Source: Moringa oleifera (lineage: Eukaryota; Streptophyta; Magnoliopsida; Brassicales; Moringaceae). From it: 64,000 nt of DNA. The notes below the pieces were generated by a model. That model worked only from the letters and a program-made list of their open reading frames with translations, ran no database searches and was not told where the DNA came from. Location: the NCBI GenBank assembly GCA_021397835.1, contig JAJFZO010000094.1:274001-338000 (forward strand). The letters run 5' to 3'. The position numbers and the translations under genes are program-made. Shown here in pieces: positions 24,797 to 34,195 of this stretch (position 1 is its first letter; every line of letters starts with the position of its first letter).

Positions 24797-26479
24797 TTAG
24801 CGGATTCGATTCAACTGAGAAAACGGCTCTGGGTTTGCTTTTCTTGTAGCTTTAGCAGCCGTCTCTGGGACCCCAAAAACATTCCAGAATCTCAGAGTTT
24901 CATCTGCTGCTGCTGATGCGACCGTGCATCCATCTGGGCTCTGAGCCATGAATAGGACTCTGGATGTGTGACCAGTTAGCTCGGCCGTTTTCACCATTGA
25001 TGGGTATTTCCAAAGAGTCAGCTGATTCTGAGTAAAACCGTGAGAGCTAAGCAGCTCCCTCTCGTTCTTGTTCCACAGCAAAGCACAGACCTGAGAGCCA
25101 GTATCCACAGAGTTCAAGCAAGCACCAGTGTGGGTGTTCCAGAATTTGATGCACCTATCGCCTCCACCACCACCGGATGCTAGCAGATTGCTCTGAAATG
25201 GGCACCAAGCAAGAGCCTTGACTGCAGATGTATGGTCCTCTAGCCGGTGAAGCCACTGTGTTGCTGAATTTGAAGATGCCACGGATCTGTCCCATATGTG
25301 AAGCAGATTATCGTTGCCTCCACTTGCTAATTGCTGACCTGAAGCCGACCATTTCAACCCGCAAACCTCTTGACTGTGGCCCCTGTAGGTCTCAACAATA
25401 TGAGATCTCACTCTAACATCATTGTTAACTATCTGACCATCCATCCCGCCGGTTGTCAGGATGTGATTGTTCCAAGCCAGTGAGCCCACTCGAGATCTGT
25501 GACCACCTCTCAAAGTTCTCAGCTGGCGATTGGATGCAGTATCCCATAATTGGACTTCAGAATTGTTCAAGCTGATGGCAAGATGGCGACCATCAGGAGC
25601 CCAACTGAGACTCGTGATGGGGCCAATTTCTTCATCCACAGTCACGAGTTCAGAGGTAGACCCGTCGGATGCGTCCCACAAATACACTGTGTTCCCTAAA
25701 GCTATGGAAAGAACGTTGCTGCTGCCCCAGTCGAGTAAATTCAGGTAGAAATCATCAACAAGGTCAGGAGCGTCCAATGTCCTCTCCGATGTCTGTATGG
25801 TCAGACACAGATCAGAATCTGAATTCCAGTTCCTAAGGTCAAATTCATCTGGAAATAAAAGATTAACGCGGCGTCTCACCTGGGGTATGTATCTGCGAGG
25901 CTTAGTAGATTTGGGTTGGTGAACAGAAGAGGAGTACTCGTTGGGAATGAGCTCAACAGGTGCCGGTGGCTTGTTCTTGAAAGCGAGGATCCGAGTGCGG
26001 TTCATGTTGAAAGTTTCAGCCAGTTGCTTGCGATATGCCTCCCTGGAAGGTGAGCTCACCGCCGCTGCTGGGTTCTCTTTACCTTTCCTCCCTTCTGTTA
26101 GCATGTAATGTGCATAGTCCAAGTCCATTGCTGACCGATTTGGTATGAACCTATCCAACTGATCATATACAAAAACCGCTTTCAATTATTAAGGAAAACA
26201 CATCGCTAGTCAGTGATTCTAACAAGACAAGAAGCTTTTCTGCCTTCAGATATCACACAACCAAATCCGGAATTCATAAGACAATCTCTTGTTTTTTTAC
26301 AAATCAATCAACAAGGAAAGGTCAAAATTAACAAATGGTCAAAAAGAGAAGTGGAAAAGGCCGGGTAGCAATCGGCTTACATTTTCTTTGGAATTCCTTC
26401 TCTGAAGAAGCTGTTCTTGAAGTGGGCATTTAGACTGCACCTTCAAGTTTGAAGAAGCGTTGATAGATCCTGCATCCAT
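24797..26479 (-). CDS. CDC20: CDC20, WD40 activator of the anaphase-promoting complex
   Basis: Three exons on the minus strand: 26479-26381, 26158-25880 and 25792-24797. They join to 1374 nt, 457 aa, which I believe equals Arabidopsis CDC20.1. The N-terminus begins MDAG. It has KEN motifs at 31-33 and 60-62, the C-box DRFIPNR at 35-41 (contact with the APC/C core) and the MAD2-interaction motif [10 protein letters not shown] at 89-98. A WD40 propeller fills about 140-440 and the C-terminal IR tail is at 456-457. CDC20 presents mitotic substrates such as cyclin B to the APC/C ubiquitin ligase and is the target of the spindle checkpoint. The second intron (25879-25793) is 87 nt, a multiple of three, with no stop, so the reading frame continues straight through it. 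Removing it restores the conserved [17 protein letters not shown] junction. Confidence 0.96.
25793..25879 (-). other. 87-nt in-frame, stop-free intron of CDC20
   Basis: Begins GTGAGA and ends ATACAG on the minus strand. It would add 29 residues (starting [13 protein letters not shown]) between the MAD2-binding motif and the WD40 domain if retained. Plant CDC20 proteins as I know them lack these residues, so it is normally spliced. Confidence 0.9.
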
Positions 26480-26813
26480 AATTTTAGAAGCAAAAGAAAA
26501 ACAAACGAGGATATACCAAATACAGAGCAATCGCAAATCTAGAGATAGAGAACGATAGAAAGAGAGAGTATAAGCAGATATATATTAAAAGAAACGCATA
26601 CAAATTTAATGTACAAATTAGATCCTGCAAAACAGAGAAACGTTGGATTAAGAAAATAGAACAAAAATAATATGCAGAAAGTCTATATCTTCTTTATTAC
26701 AAGAAGAGATACAAGGCGAGAGAAAGAGGGACAGAGAGCGTGGCAGAGCCTTATTGTTGATGAATTAAGGAGAAAGGGAGGAGGAGATTGGAGGATTAGG
26801 AGTGAATCAGCAG

Positions 26814-26848
26814 GTATATATACTAGAGAGAGGATGATACTAGGGTTT
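26814..26848 (-). promoter_or_regulatory. TATA-like and telo-box motifs upstream of CDC20
   Basis: On the minus strand a GTATATATAC TATA-like element lies at 26823-26814, with a telo-box AAACCCTA at 26848-26841 just upstream. Telo-boxes are common in promoters of plant proliferation and translation genes. The transcription start is not known, so placement is tentative. Confidence 0.4.
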
Positions 26849-26935
26849 CGTCGTCTCCTCCTTCTTTTCCTGTATATGTAACATGGTGTAATTTCATAAA
26901 TAATCCCCCGCAAGGAATCTCAAGATTTGGGGACG

Positions 26936-26968
26936 TCCAACGGCTACTTTGAAAAAGTAGCCGTTATA
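26936..26968. promoter_or_regulatory. Inverted pair of MSA (MYB3R) elements upstream of CDC20
   Basis: The plus strand at 26936-26946 reads TCCAACGGCTA, a perfect match to the mitosis-specific activator consensus YCYAACGGYYA. The minus strand at 26968-26958 reads TATAACGGCTA, which keeps the AACGG core. The two lie in a perfect 12-bp inverted repeat (AACGGCTACTTT, 26939-26950, and its complement, 26954-26965) with a 3-bp spacer. They are about 460 bp upstream of the CDC20 ATG. MSA sites bind three-repeat MYB factors and drive G2/M transcription of mitotic genes such as CDC20. Confidence 0.75.
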
Positions 26969-26989
26969 AAACAAGTTGACGAAAACACC

Positions 26990-27639
26990 CCTCCTATTTA
27001 ATATGAACCGAAGAGCAGAGAGAAGGCTTGTTTTATCTCACATGGGCCAATCGGTCCAATGCATTGGCAGATTAGGCATCATGTGTCCGATTATCGTATC
27101 CTCTCCATTATCCCTCGTAAAAAGAAAGAAATGCAGAATATAAATGAACCAAGTTGGGCAAAAATTGGTAAAACAAAATTTGGAACCGGAAATCTGCTAA
27201 CTCTTTTCTGCTCCACTTATGGTACTTTAGTTCGTGCAAATCTAGTAACGCACAAAAATTTGAGAAGATTATTAAGATATATGAGTTAGTGTTTACATAG
27301 TATTGATGTGAACTTCATATCATATATTTTATAATATTTTAAAGATATTTATACTAAATAACTTTAAAGTTTTAAAATTGTCAATTTTGGTAACTTTCAT
27401 CTATATAATTTTTAATTTGATATTTGTTTTTAAAATTTAAATTTTGATAATGCTTCAAATTATTTTTATTTTAATAATTTATAAATATACAACTTAGATT
27501 TCAATTTTAATTTAATGACAATCTTTGTCTAAAACGATTTTAGATTTTAGAGTGAATGAAGCTTTCTAAATTTTTTTTGTAATTACTTTAATATTTATAT
27601 CGATGTAATTGAAATTTTAACTTCATGACAACTTTGGTT
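26990..27639. other. Intergenic, AT-rich, no supported gene
   Basis: Nothing recognisable beyond AT-rich sequence from about 27290. The 5'-truncated LINE begins near the right edge. Confidence 0.4.
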
Positions 27640-28072
27640 ACAGCTTGCTCAAGATTGAAGGAAATTTTACAATATAAAAATGATATGGATTCAGGGGCTA
27701 GATTGAAGGAAGCCAAAGATGAACTTGCTAAACTTTTAGCGGATGAGGAAGATTATTGGCAACAAAGAACCAAATGTTATTGGTTGCGAGATGGCTAGCA
27801 CTAGTTACTTCGGTGCGTTGGCTACTGCTAAATGTATAGTCAATAGAATAAAGAAATTAAAAGATTTGAAGATGGGCTTGGAAGGAAGACGAGGAAGACC
27901 TATGTATGCTATAGCTCATAAGTATTATATGGATCTCTTTTTATCATTGACAAGCAAATATGAGCGTGTTCTATCGGCATTGTAGTAAAGAGTGATTGAT
28001 GTTGATAACTCGTATCTTGCGGTCGTTCTCTATAGAGGAATTTATGATAACGTTAATTATTTTAAATGAATC
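27640..28072 (+). mobile_element. LINE, left part (RT linker region), split by a CACTA-like insertion
   Basis: Translates in pieces to LKEAKDELAKLLADEEDYWQ, then QRTKCYWLRDG, then GALATAKCIVNRIKKLKD, HKYYMDLFLSLTSKYERVLS and FSIEEF. This is the segment between endonuclease and RT in plant LINEs. It stops at ATGAATC (28066-28072), which continues after the CACTA-like insert as CTAATAAA. Rejoined, it reads MNPNK, the expected MNPDK-type motif. The upstream endonuclease and ORF1 are absent, so the LINE was 5'-truncated. Confidence 0.85.
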
Positions 28073-28556
28073 AATTACAAAAAATTTAGATTTAACGATC
28101 AATAAATTTGTCACTAAATTAAAACGATTTGTTACTAAATTTTTCAACGACAAATTAATAACAGATAAAATTAATAGTTAAAATTGTTATCGCAAAAAAA
28201 AAAAATAACGATTGAATTTTATATTTTTCGCTAATTAATAACAGATTAGCGATCAATAAAAATGTGTCGTTAAATTAGCGATAAATTAACATTTATCGTA
28301 ATATCTATCACTAATTTAGCGACGAAAACAAAATTGTGTTGCTCAAATTTAACGATCGATATATGTTTGTCGCTATTTTAATGATTGATATTAATTTAGT
28401 GCTAACTAGCAACAAATATAAATCGGTCACTAAACTGTCGTTAATATAATTAACTTTTTTTAAAAAATTTAATTCTATATATAACTAAATAAAAATAATA
28501 TAAAATAAAATTCATAAAACAATATAATAAATGCAAAATTATATATTATGTTCTCG

Positions 28557-28800
28557 TCAACTATAATATTCATACAAGAAATTGCATGTAATTATTAAGC
28601 GGTGTTGGGGTTTGTTTCCTAGAAAGAGAGCATCCATTCTACGGATGCGCTTATTCATATCAACCATTTTGTATAAGTGTTCTTGCAACTCAGGCTTGAA
28701 ATGTATGTGATCATGCTCCCTCGCCTTATGCTTCTCATCCAATCTCTCTTCTAAAATCCATGTTCTTCTTCCATAGACTTACGCTCTAACTCTATACGCT
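28557..28800 (-). pseudogene. Possible transposase-like coiled fragment
   Basis: A 61-codon frame rich in charged residues, with HFKPELQEHLYKMVDMNKRI. It lies within the CACTA-like element and could be a relic of an En/Spm-type accessory protein C-terminus, which often ends in charged helices. The match is weak and I would not insist on it. Confidence 0.25.
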
Positions 28801-28844
28801 CTTTCATAGCCTTCATTTGAGAATGATCGCACTTAAATTACAAA

Positions 28845-29610
28845 ATCTAAATCTAACATAAACTAAAATTTAGTAACAAATAAAATTAAAAACTTCAATA
28901 TTTAATTAACATCTAATTAACTAATATAAATTTCATAAAAATCTAACTTAATTATTATTGCATATTATAATATCTAATTAAACTATTATCTAAATTTAAC
29001 AAAAACTAAATTTATTTTAAAAAATAAAATTAACAATTGTAAAATTTAATCAACGTTTAAGTAAATTAGTTCTCATAAAAATCTAATTAATTAAATTATT
29101 TATGTCATGAAATTACAATATAATTAAACTATTATCTATCTAATCAATAATAAATTAACTAATTTTATTAACAATTACAAAATTTAATTAACATCTAACT
29201 AATTTAAATTTAATTATTTATTTATCTAAAATTATATTCTAATTAAACTGTTATCTAGCTAATTTAATATAAAATAAAATTTTAATTAACCTATAAAATT
29301 AACAATTACAAATTTAATTAATACCTAACTAATTTAAATTTCATAAAACTCTAATTATATTATTTATCTTAAATTACAAACTAATTAGATTACTTTCTAA
29401 ATAATCTAACATAAACAAAATTTATTAACAAATGAAATTAATAATTATAAAATTTAATTAATATCTAACTAATTTAAATTTCATAAAAATCTAGTTAAAA
29501 TATTTATCTTAAATTACAACTAAATTCAACCATTACCTAATAATATACCATAAATTAAATAAATTAAAAATAAAATAAATAACTAAAAAATTTATTTAAA
29601 ATCTAAATAA
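28845..29610. repeat. AT-rich tandem array, period about 130-143 bp
   Basis: Variants of AACATCTAACTAATTTAAAT recur at 28908, 29051, 29190, 29320, 29460 and about 29599, spaced 143, 139, 130, 140 and 139 bp. Each is followed by TTCATAAAAATCTAATTA-type and later TTAACAATTACAAAATTTAA-type blocks. There are at least five diverged units. The array lies inside the CACTA-like element. Confidence 0.75.
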
Positions 29611-30129
29611 TTTTTATGATTATCAAATCCAATCATAATATTCCTATACAGGATTTTTCAACTGTCAATATTATCATCAATAAAAAATTCTACAATTACC
29701 TGCATAAATTATCAAGTAAAGAGAGCAAATCTCGCATAGTGAAAGAGAATATAGCTATTCATAGTGGAGAAAATAAAGGAAAAAATAGCACAGATTAAGA
29801 CGTCTAGCAAGAAGATAACAGTATAAGCATATGGATCTGAGATAGCAAGATAAATGAGGGAAAGAAAGTGGCGCTCACAGGCAAAATGAAAAAAATTGAG
29901 GAACCTTTGTATAGATAAAGCAAAGACAACACGAGAAATAAGGGAAAAGGAAAAAGATTAACAAGACAGATGTTGAGATAATAATAAAAATGGGGGAAAA
30001 GGAAATGAAACTTGCGTAAAAGGAAAAAAGTTAGAGTTTCAATTTATAATCACTTAGCTACGGAAGTTAGTGGTTGTCGCTAGAAGTGAAATCCAATGAT
30101 CGAAGTCAAGTTTATCGTTGCCTCAACAG

Positions 30130-31085
30130 TGAAAGTAAAATCAAACGAAGGCATTGCTACCTTCACGACCATGGTTGCCGCCTTCGAGGCCATGGATGCC
30201 TTTGTGAGCAACCATGGTTGCCTTCGCAGCCATGCACAGATACTTTTGCGCCACGACTGCTTTCACGTGCGGCCATGGCTGCCTTTACAGCCATGCATGA
30301 ACGCTTTCGTTGCTAGCATGACTGCCTTTATAGCCATGTGTGGAGGCTTTCGGGGCAGCCATGGCTGCCTTCATTACCATAGCTGCCTCATTCGCAGTCA
30401 TGGTTGTCACCTTTGAAGGCCATGGCTGCCACCTTCGAAGGCCATGGCTGCCATCTTTGAAGGCCATGGTTGCCACCTTTGAAGGCTATGGCTGCCTTCG
30501 CGAGCGACCATGACTGCCTTCTTCATGGCCATCGTAGTCACCTTTGAAGGCCATGGCTACCATGGTAAAGCCCTTGCATCGCTGCCTTCAATGGCGGCAA
30601 GTTAGTGGCTAGGTTGCTTTTGTGGCAGCCATGCATGGCTGCCTTCAAACGCAGCAAGCTAGTGGCTAGCTTGCTTATGCCGTCAGCTTGCTTCTCCGGT
30701 AGCGATGCATGGCTACCTTCGAAGGTAGTAAGCTAGCTGCCAGCTTGCTTGTGTTGCCAACTTGCTTCTAGGACAGTCACGTATGGCTAGCTTCAAGGCG
30801 GCCAGCTTGCTCTGATAGAGGCCATGCATGGCTGCCTTCAAGGCGGCTAGCTTGCTTTTGTAATGCCCATGCATGTTGCCTCGATGACCATGCATGGCCG
30901 CCTCTAAATACTGCCAGTTTGCTTATGCAGTGGCCATGCATGGTTACCTTTAAAGGCAATAAGCTGGTGGCCATTGCTACCTTCGAAGGCAATAATTAAG
31001 TTTACGATCACGGCTTTCTCCGAAGGTAGCAAGCTTGCAACCTTCGCGACTGCCATGGGGTGGTCTCTAGGTTGCATTGCCTGCA
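30130..31085. repeat. GC-rich island of CCATGG / GCTGCC palindromic repeats
   Basis: About 1 kb of GC-rich sequence inside a very AT-rich element. Its words are GCCATGGCTGCC, CCTTCGAAGG, CCATGCATGG and AGCTTGCTT. Four tandem 22-bp units run at 30408-30429, 30430-30451, 30452-30473 and 30474-30495. Perfect palindromes include GGCAGCCATGGCTGCC (30354-30369), GGCAGCCATGCATGGCTGCC (30624-30643) and CCTTCGAAGG (30432-30441). The right half (30590-31060) alternates CCATGCATGGCTGCCTTC and AGCTTGCTT blocks at irregular spacing of about 44-75 bp. A 22-bp period is not a multiple of three, so the open frames across it are not coding. Confidence 0.85.
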
Positions 31086-31369
31086 TAGTGACTGAAGCCT
31101 GGTAGTTGTTAGATTTTTGATTAGCGACCGATTAAAATTCGATCACTAATCTATTTTGAAGTTGATTAAAAATTAATATAAATAAATTGAAAATAAATTT
31201 AGGGACGAAGATAGTGTTTATAGCTAATGTGTATCACTAATCTATCATTATTCCATTGCTATGTTAAAATTTTTATCTTATAATAAATCTGTTGCTATTT
31301 TGTCATTATTTAAAGATTGATTTTGTCTGTCTCTATATTGTGTGATTATTTTTAAATTTTTTTGTAGTA

Positions 31370-34195
31370 ATCCTAATAAATTGCTCAACTCAAATAGCTT
31401 TAACTTCATATTTTATCAAAAATTTAGGTCTTTCTTGGGGAATGACGTGTATACGACTTATGTGAATTGGTTGGATCTTATGGAATTCCCAGCTTTTTTT
31501 AATGACACATACATAGTGTTAAGTCCTAAAGGTGATAATCCCCAAATCTATGAAGGATTTTTGACTAATTTCTTTATGCAATGTAATTTCTAAGATTTTG
31601 GTGAAAGTTCTTGCAAATCATCTTAAAGCAGTTTTACCAAGCTTGATTTTGAATGCCAAATCAGCTTTTTTCCTTGGTCGATCTATTTTGGATAATGTTC
31701 TTATTGCTTTTTCAATTCTTCATCAATGAAAAGCAAAACTAGAAGGAAAGTTAGTAATGTTGCTTTAAAAATCGACATCAGTAAAGCATATGATTGTGTG
31801 GACTATGGTTTTTTTGCAACATATCATGTTGAAACTCGGTTTTGGCAAAAGATGAGTTGATCTGGTTATGCTATATATCTCATCGGTTTCTTTGGTTATG
31901 CTATATATCTCATCGGTTTCTTACTCAATTATGGTTAATGTAAATATGTTGGTCTTATTATCCTGAGTAGAGAATTGAGATAAGGGAGGCCTTCTTTCGC
32001 CTCATCCTTTTATTTTATGTATTTAAGGTTTAACTTCCCTTGTTGACAAGTAAAAGCGAAAGGTGCTTTACATGGAGTTAAAGTGTATCGCGGAGCCGCG
32101 AAGCCACTATTATATCTCATTTACTATTTATTGACGATAACGTTTTCTTTTTTAGAGCTTTAAAGGAGGAATATGAAGTTATGTAGAACATCTTAGTTAC
32201 TTACAAAAAGGCTTCTAGAAAGGTCGTTAACTTTGAAAAGTCAAGTATATTTTTTAGTTGGAATGTACTAGTTATTGTTCAATAAACTTTATCGTATCAC
32301 CTTGGTGTTTCTCAATCTCTAAATACATGACGATATTTGGGGCTACCATTTGGTGGGGCATAGCAAAAAGGTAGTGTTTGGTTATTTGAAAGATCAGTTT
32401 GGCAAAAGATGCAGGCATAGAGGAGTAAACCACTTAAAAAGGTAGGTAAGAAGCTCTTAATTAAGGCAGTAGCTCAAACTATCCCCTCGTATTATATGAG
32501 TTCATTTTTATTCTTTGGTTTTTTTAGTAGATGAGATTGAAATAATGTTAAAGTCTTTTTAGTGGGGATCAAATAAATAGGAGGATAGAGGCTTGAATTA
32601 GTTTAGGTGGGAGAGGTTATATGTAAGGAAGGAGAATGAAGGAATGAGTTTTTTCATGATTTATGCTGCTTCATCTAACTATACTTGGAAAACAAGGTTA
32701 GAAGTTCATCTCCAAACCTGATGCTTTGGTTAACAAGTTCTACAAAGCTAAATATTTTCTGAAAGGAAACTTTTTAAATGCCAACATAGGGCATAATCCA
32801 AGTTTCATTTATAGGAGCATTTGTGTTCTCAAGTGATACTAGAAAGAGGTGTTAGTTGGGAAATAGAGGATGATAATTTGATGAATGTATTGAAGGATGC
32901 ATGGTTACGCGATCATAATAATATGAAGGCCTAATCTCCAATTATCATAAAGCTTGGTGATTTGAAAGTTCAGGATATCATGATATCTGGATATAGAGAA
33001 TGGCATGTTAAACTTTTGCAAAAATTTTTTGTGGAAAGAGATATATTACAAGAATTCACTTGAGTAGGCTTGATGTTGAAGACCAGCATATATGGATGTT
33101 TGATAAGAAAGTTATATATTTTATGAAGATGGGGTATAAGGTAACAATTGATCTTATTCAATATGAGCATTTGAAAGCTCAAGGTGATTAGAGTAAAATA
33201 TAAGGCATGTAAATTCCACCTTAGATGAAACACATTTTATGGCGAGCAAGAAGAAATTGTTTACGAAGAAAGAGTAATTTGCACAATAAAAGGGTCATTG
33301 TACCTTTGATTTGTTCGATTTGTGAGAAAGAAGTTGAAAATTCTTGGCATCTTTGTACGATATGCTTTTTGCAAAGAGATGTTGGTTTGCAACCAAGCTT
33401 CATGTTGTAGTTGAATCATGTGCTGTTGGAATTGAATTTGTTACATATTGTTATTCAAAATTATATCTATTCTTAATAAGATGGATATTGAAAAATTTGC
33501 TATTACTTTATGGGCAATTTTTGGCGATGGAGGAATGATCGGCTTTTGAGAAACAGCATCTGAAGTGTGAAGTCTTCCATTTTTTTACCTCTTTAGATTT
33601 TATATGATTGAATCTCTAGTAAGGAGTTGAAGTACTTTGCTCATTCTTGAGATTTAACTAATGATATTGTGTGTGATAAGTGGCATAAACTTCCTCCTTT
33701 CCATGTTGAATGTAACATAGATGTTGCTTTCTTTGGCAAGATTATAAAACAAGCTTGGAGTGGTGTTAAGAAATGAGACTGAAGACTTTATTACTACTTG
33801 AACAAAGGTACTATCTTGTTATATTCACATATGCTAAGAAAAAATTATTGAAATCTTGAAAGCACTCATTGAGATTCGTGGGATGGGTCGGGGATTAATA
33901 AGATTGTTTTTTAATTGGATTCAAAGTGCATGGCAGATACGATTTATTCTTCCAATGTGTAGACTATTATGAATTCGGTTCGATTATCCCATGCTACGAA
34001 AGCATTATTCATAAGGACATTGGTTTTTCTTCAAAGTATGTAAGATGACGAGCTAATAATATGGCTCATGATTTTACTAAGCAATTTCATTTATAAGCTA
34101 ATTCCATTGTTTGGACTAATCTTTCTAGTTTTGTTGATCATTTATGGACAGATGTTTGTTTTAATATTGATTATTAATAAAATCTCTCATTTAAT
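31370..34195 (+). mobile_element. LINE, right part: RT, zf-RVT and RNase H remains
   Basis: Continues the LINE split at 28072. It reads FIFYQKFRSFLGNDVYTTYV, then NDTYIVLSPKGDNPQ, then KVLANHLKAVLPSLILNAKS and ALKIDISKAYD (reverse transcriptase). Then come KPLKKVGKKLLIKAVAQTIP and SYYMSSFLF, and a zf-RVT region at 33215-33420 (KHILWRARRNCL, CSICEKEVENSWHLCTIC). Last is an RNase H-like C-terminus near 34040-34110 (RANNMAHDFTKQF). Many stops and frameshifts show it is dead. A 30-bp direct tandem duplication occurs at 31864-31923. The 3' end is near the A-rich tract at 34195. Confidence 0.85.

Larger units (their letters stand above)
28073..31369. mobile_element. CACTA-like non-autonomous DNA transposon
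   Basis: The 3297-bp insert splits a LINE and is flanked by the 3-bp direct repeat ATC (28070-28072 and 31370-31372). The left end reads AATTACAAAAAATTT. The right end on the opposite strand reads TACTACAAAAAAATTT. Both are decayed forms of the plant CACTA terminus CACTACAAAAAA. Both subterminal zones (28080-28450 and 31110-31340) are dense in short variants of TTAGCGA(C/T)(A/G)AAT in both orientations, typical of CACTA subterminal repeats. The interior has no complete transposase. It holds an AT-rich tandem array and a GC-rich palindromic island. Assignment is by ends, target-site length and subterminal repeats. Confidence 0.75.

Noticed and set aside
24797..26185. CDC20 as a single continuous 462-codon frame starting MKAVFVYD
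   Set aside because: The first nine codons are intron sequence before an acceptor, and 29 internal residues are an 87-nt GT-AG intron. The three-exon model gives the family start MDAG and the family length.
30074..30476. Overlapping open frames across the GC-rich island (His/Trp/Cys-rich or Ala/Met-rich)
   Set aside because: The underlying DNA repeats with a 22-bp period, so the frames shift between units and no residue pattern is conserved.
30130..31085. CRISPR-like array
   Set aside because: Nuclear plant DNA; the spacing is irregular, the repeat units vary and there are no unique spacers.
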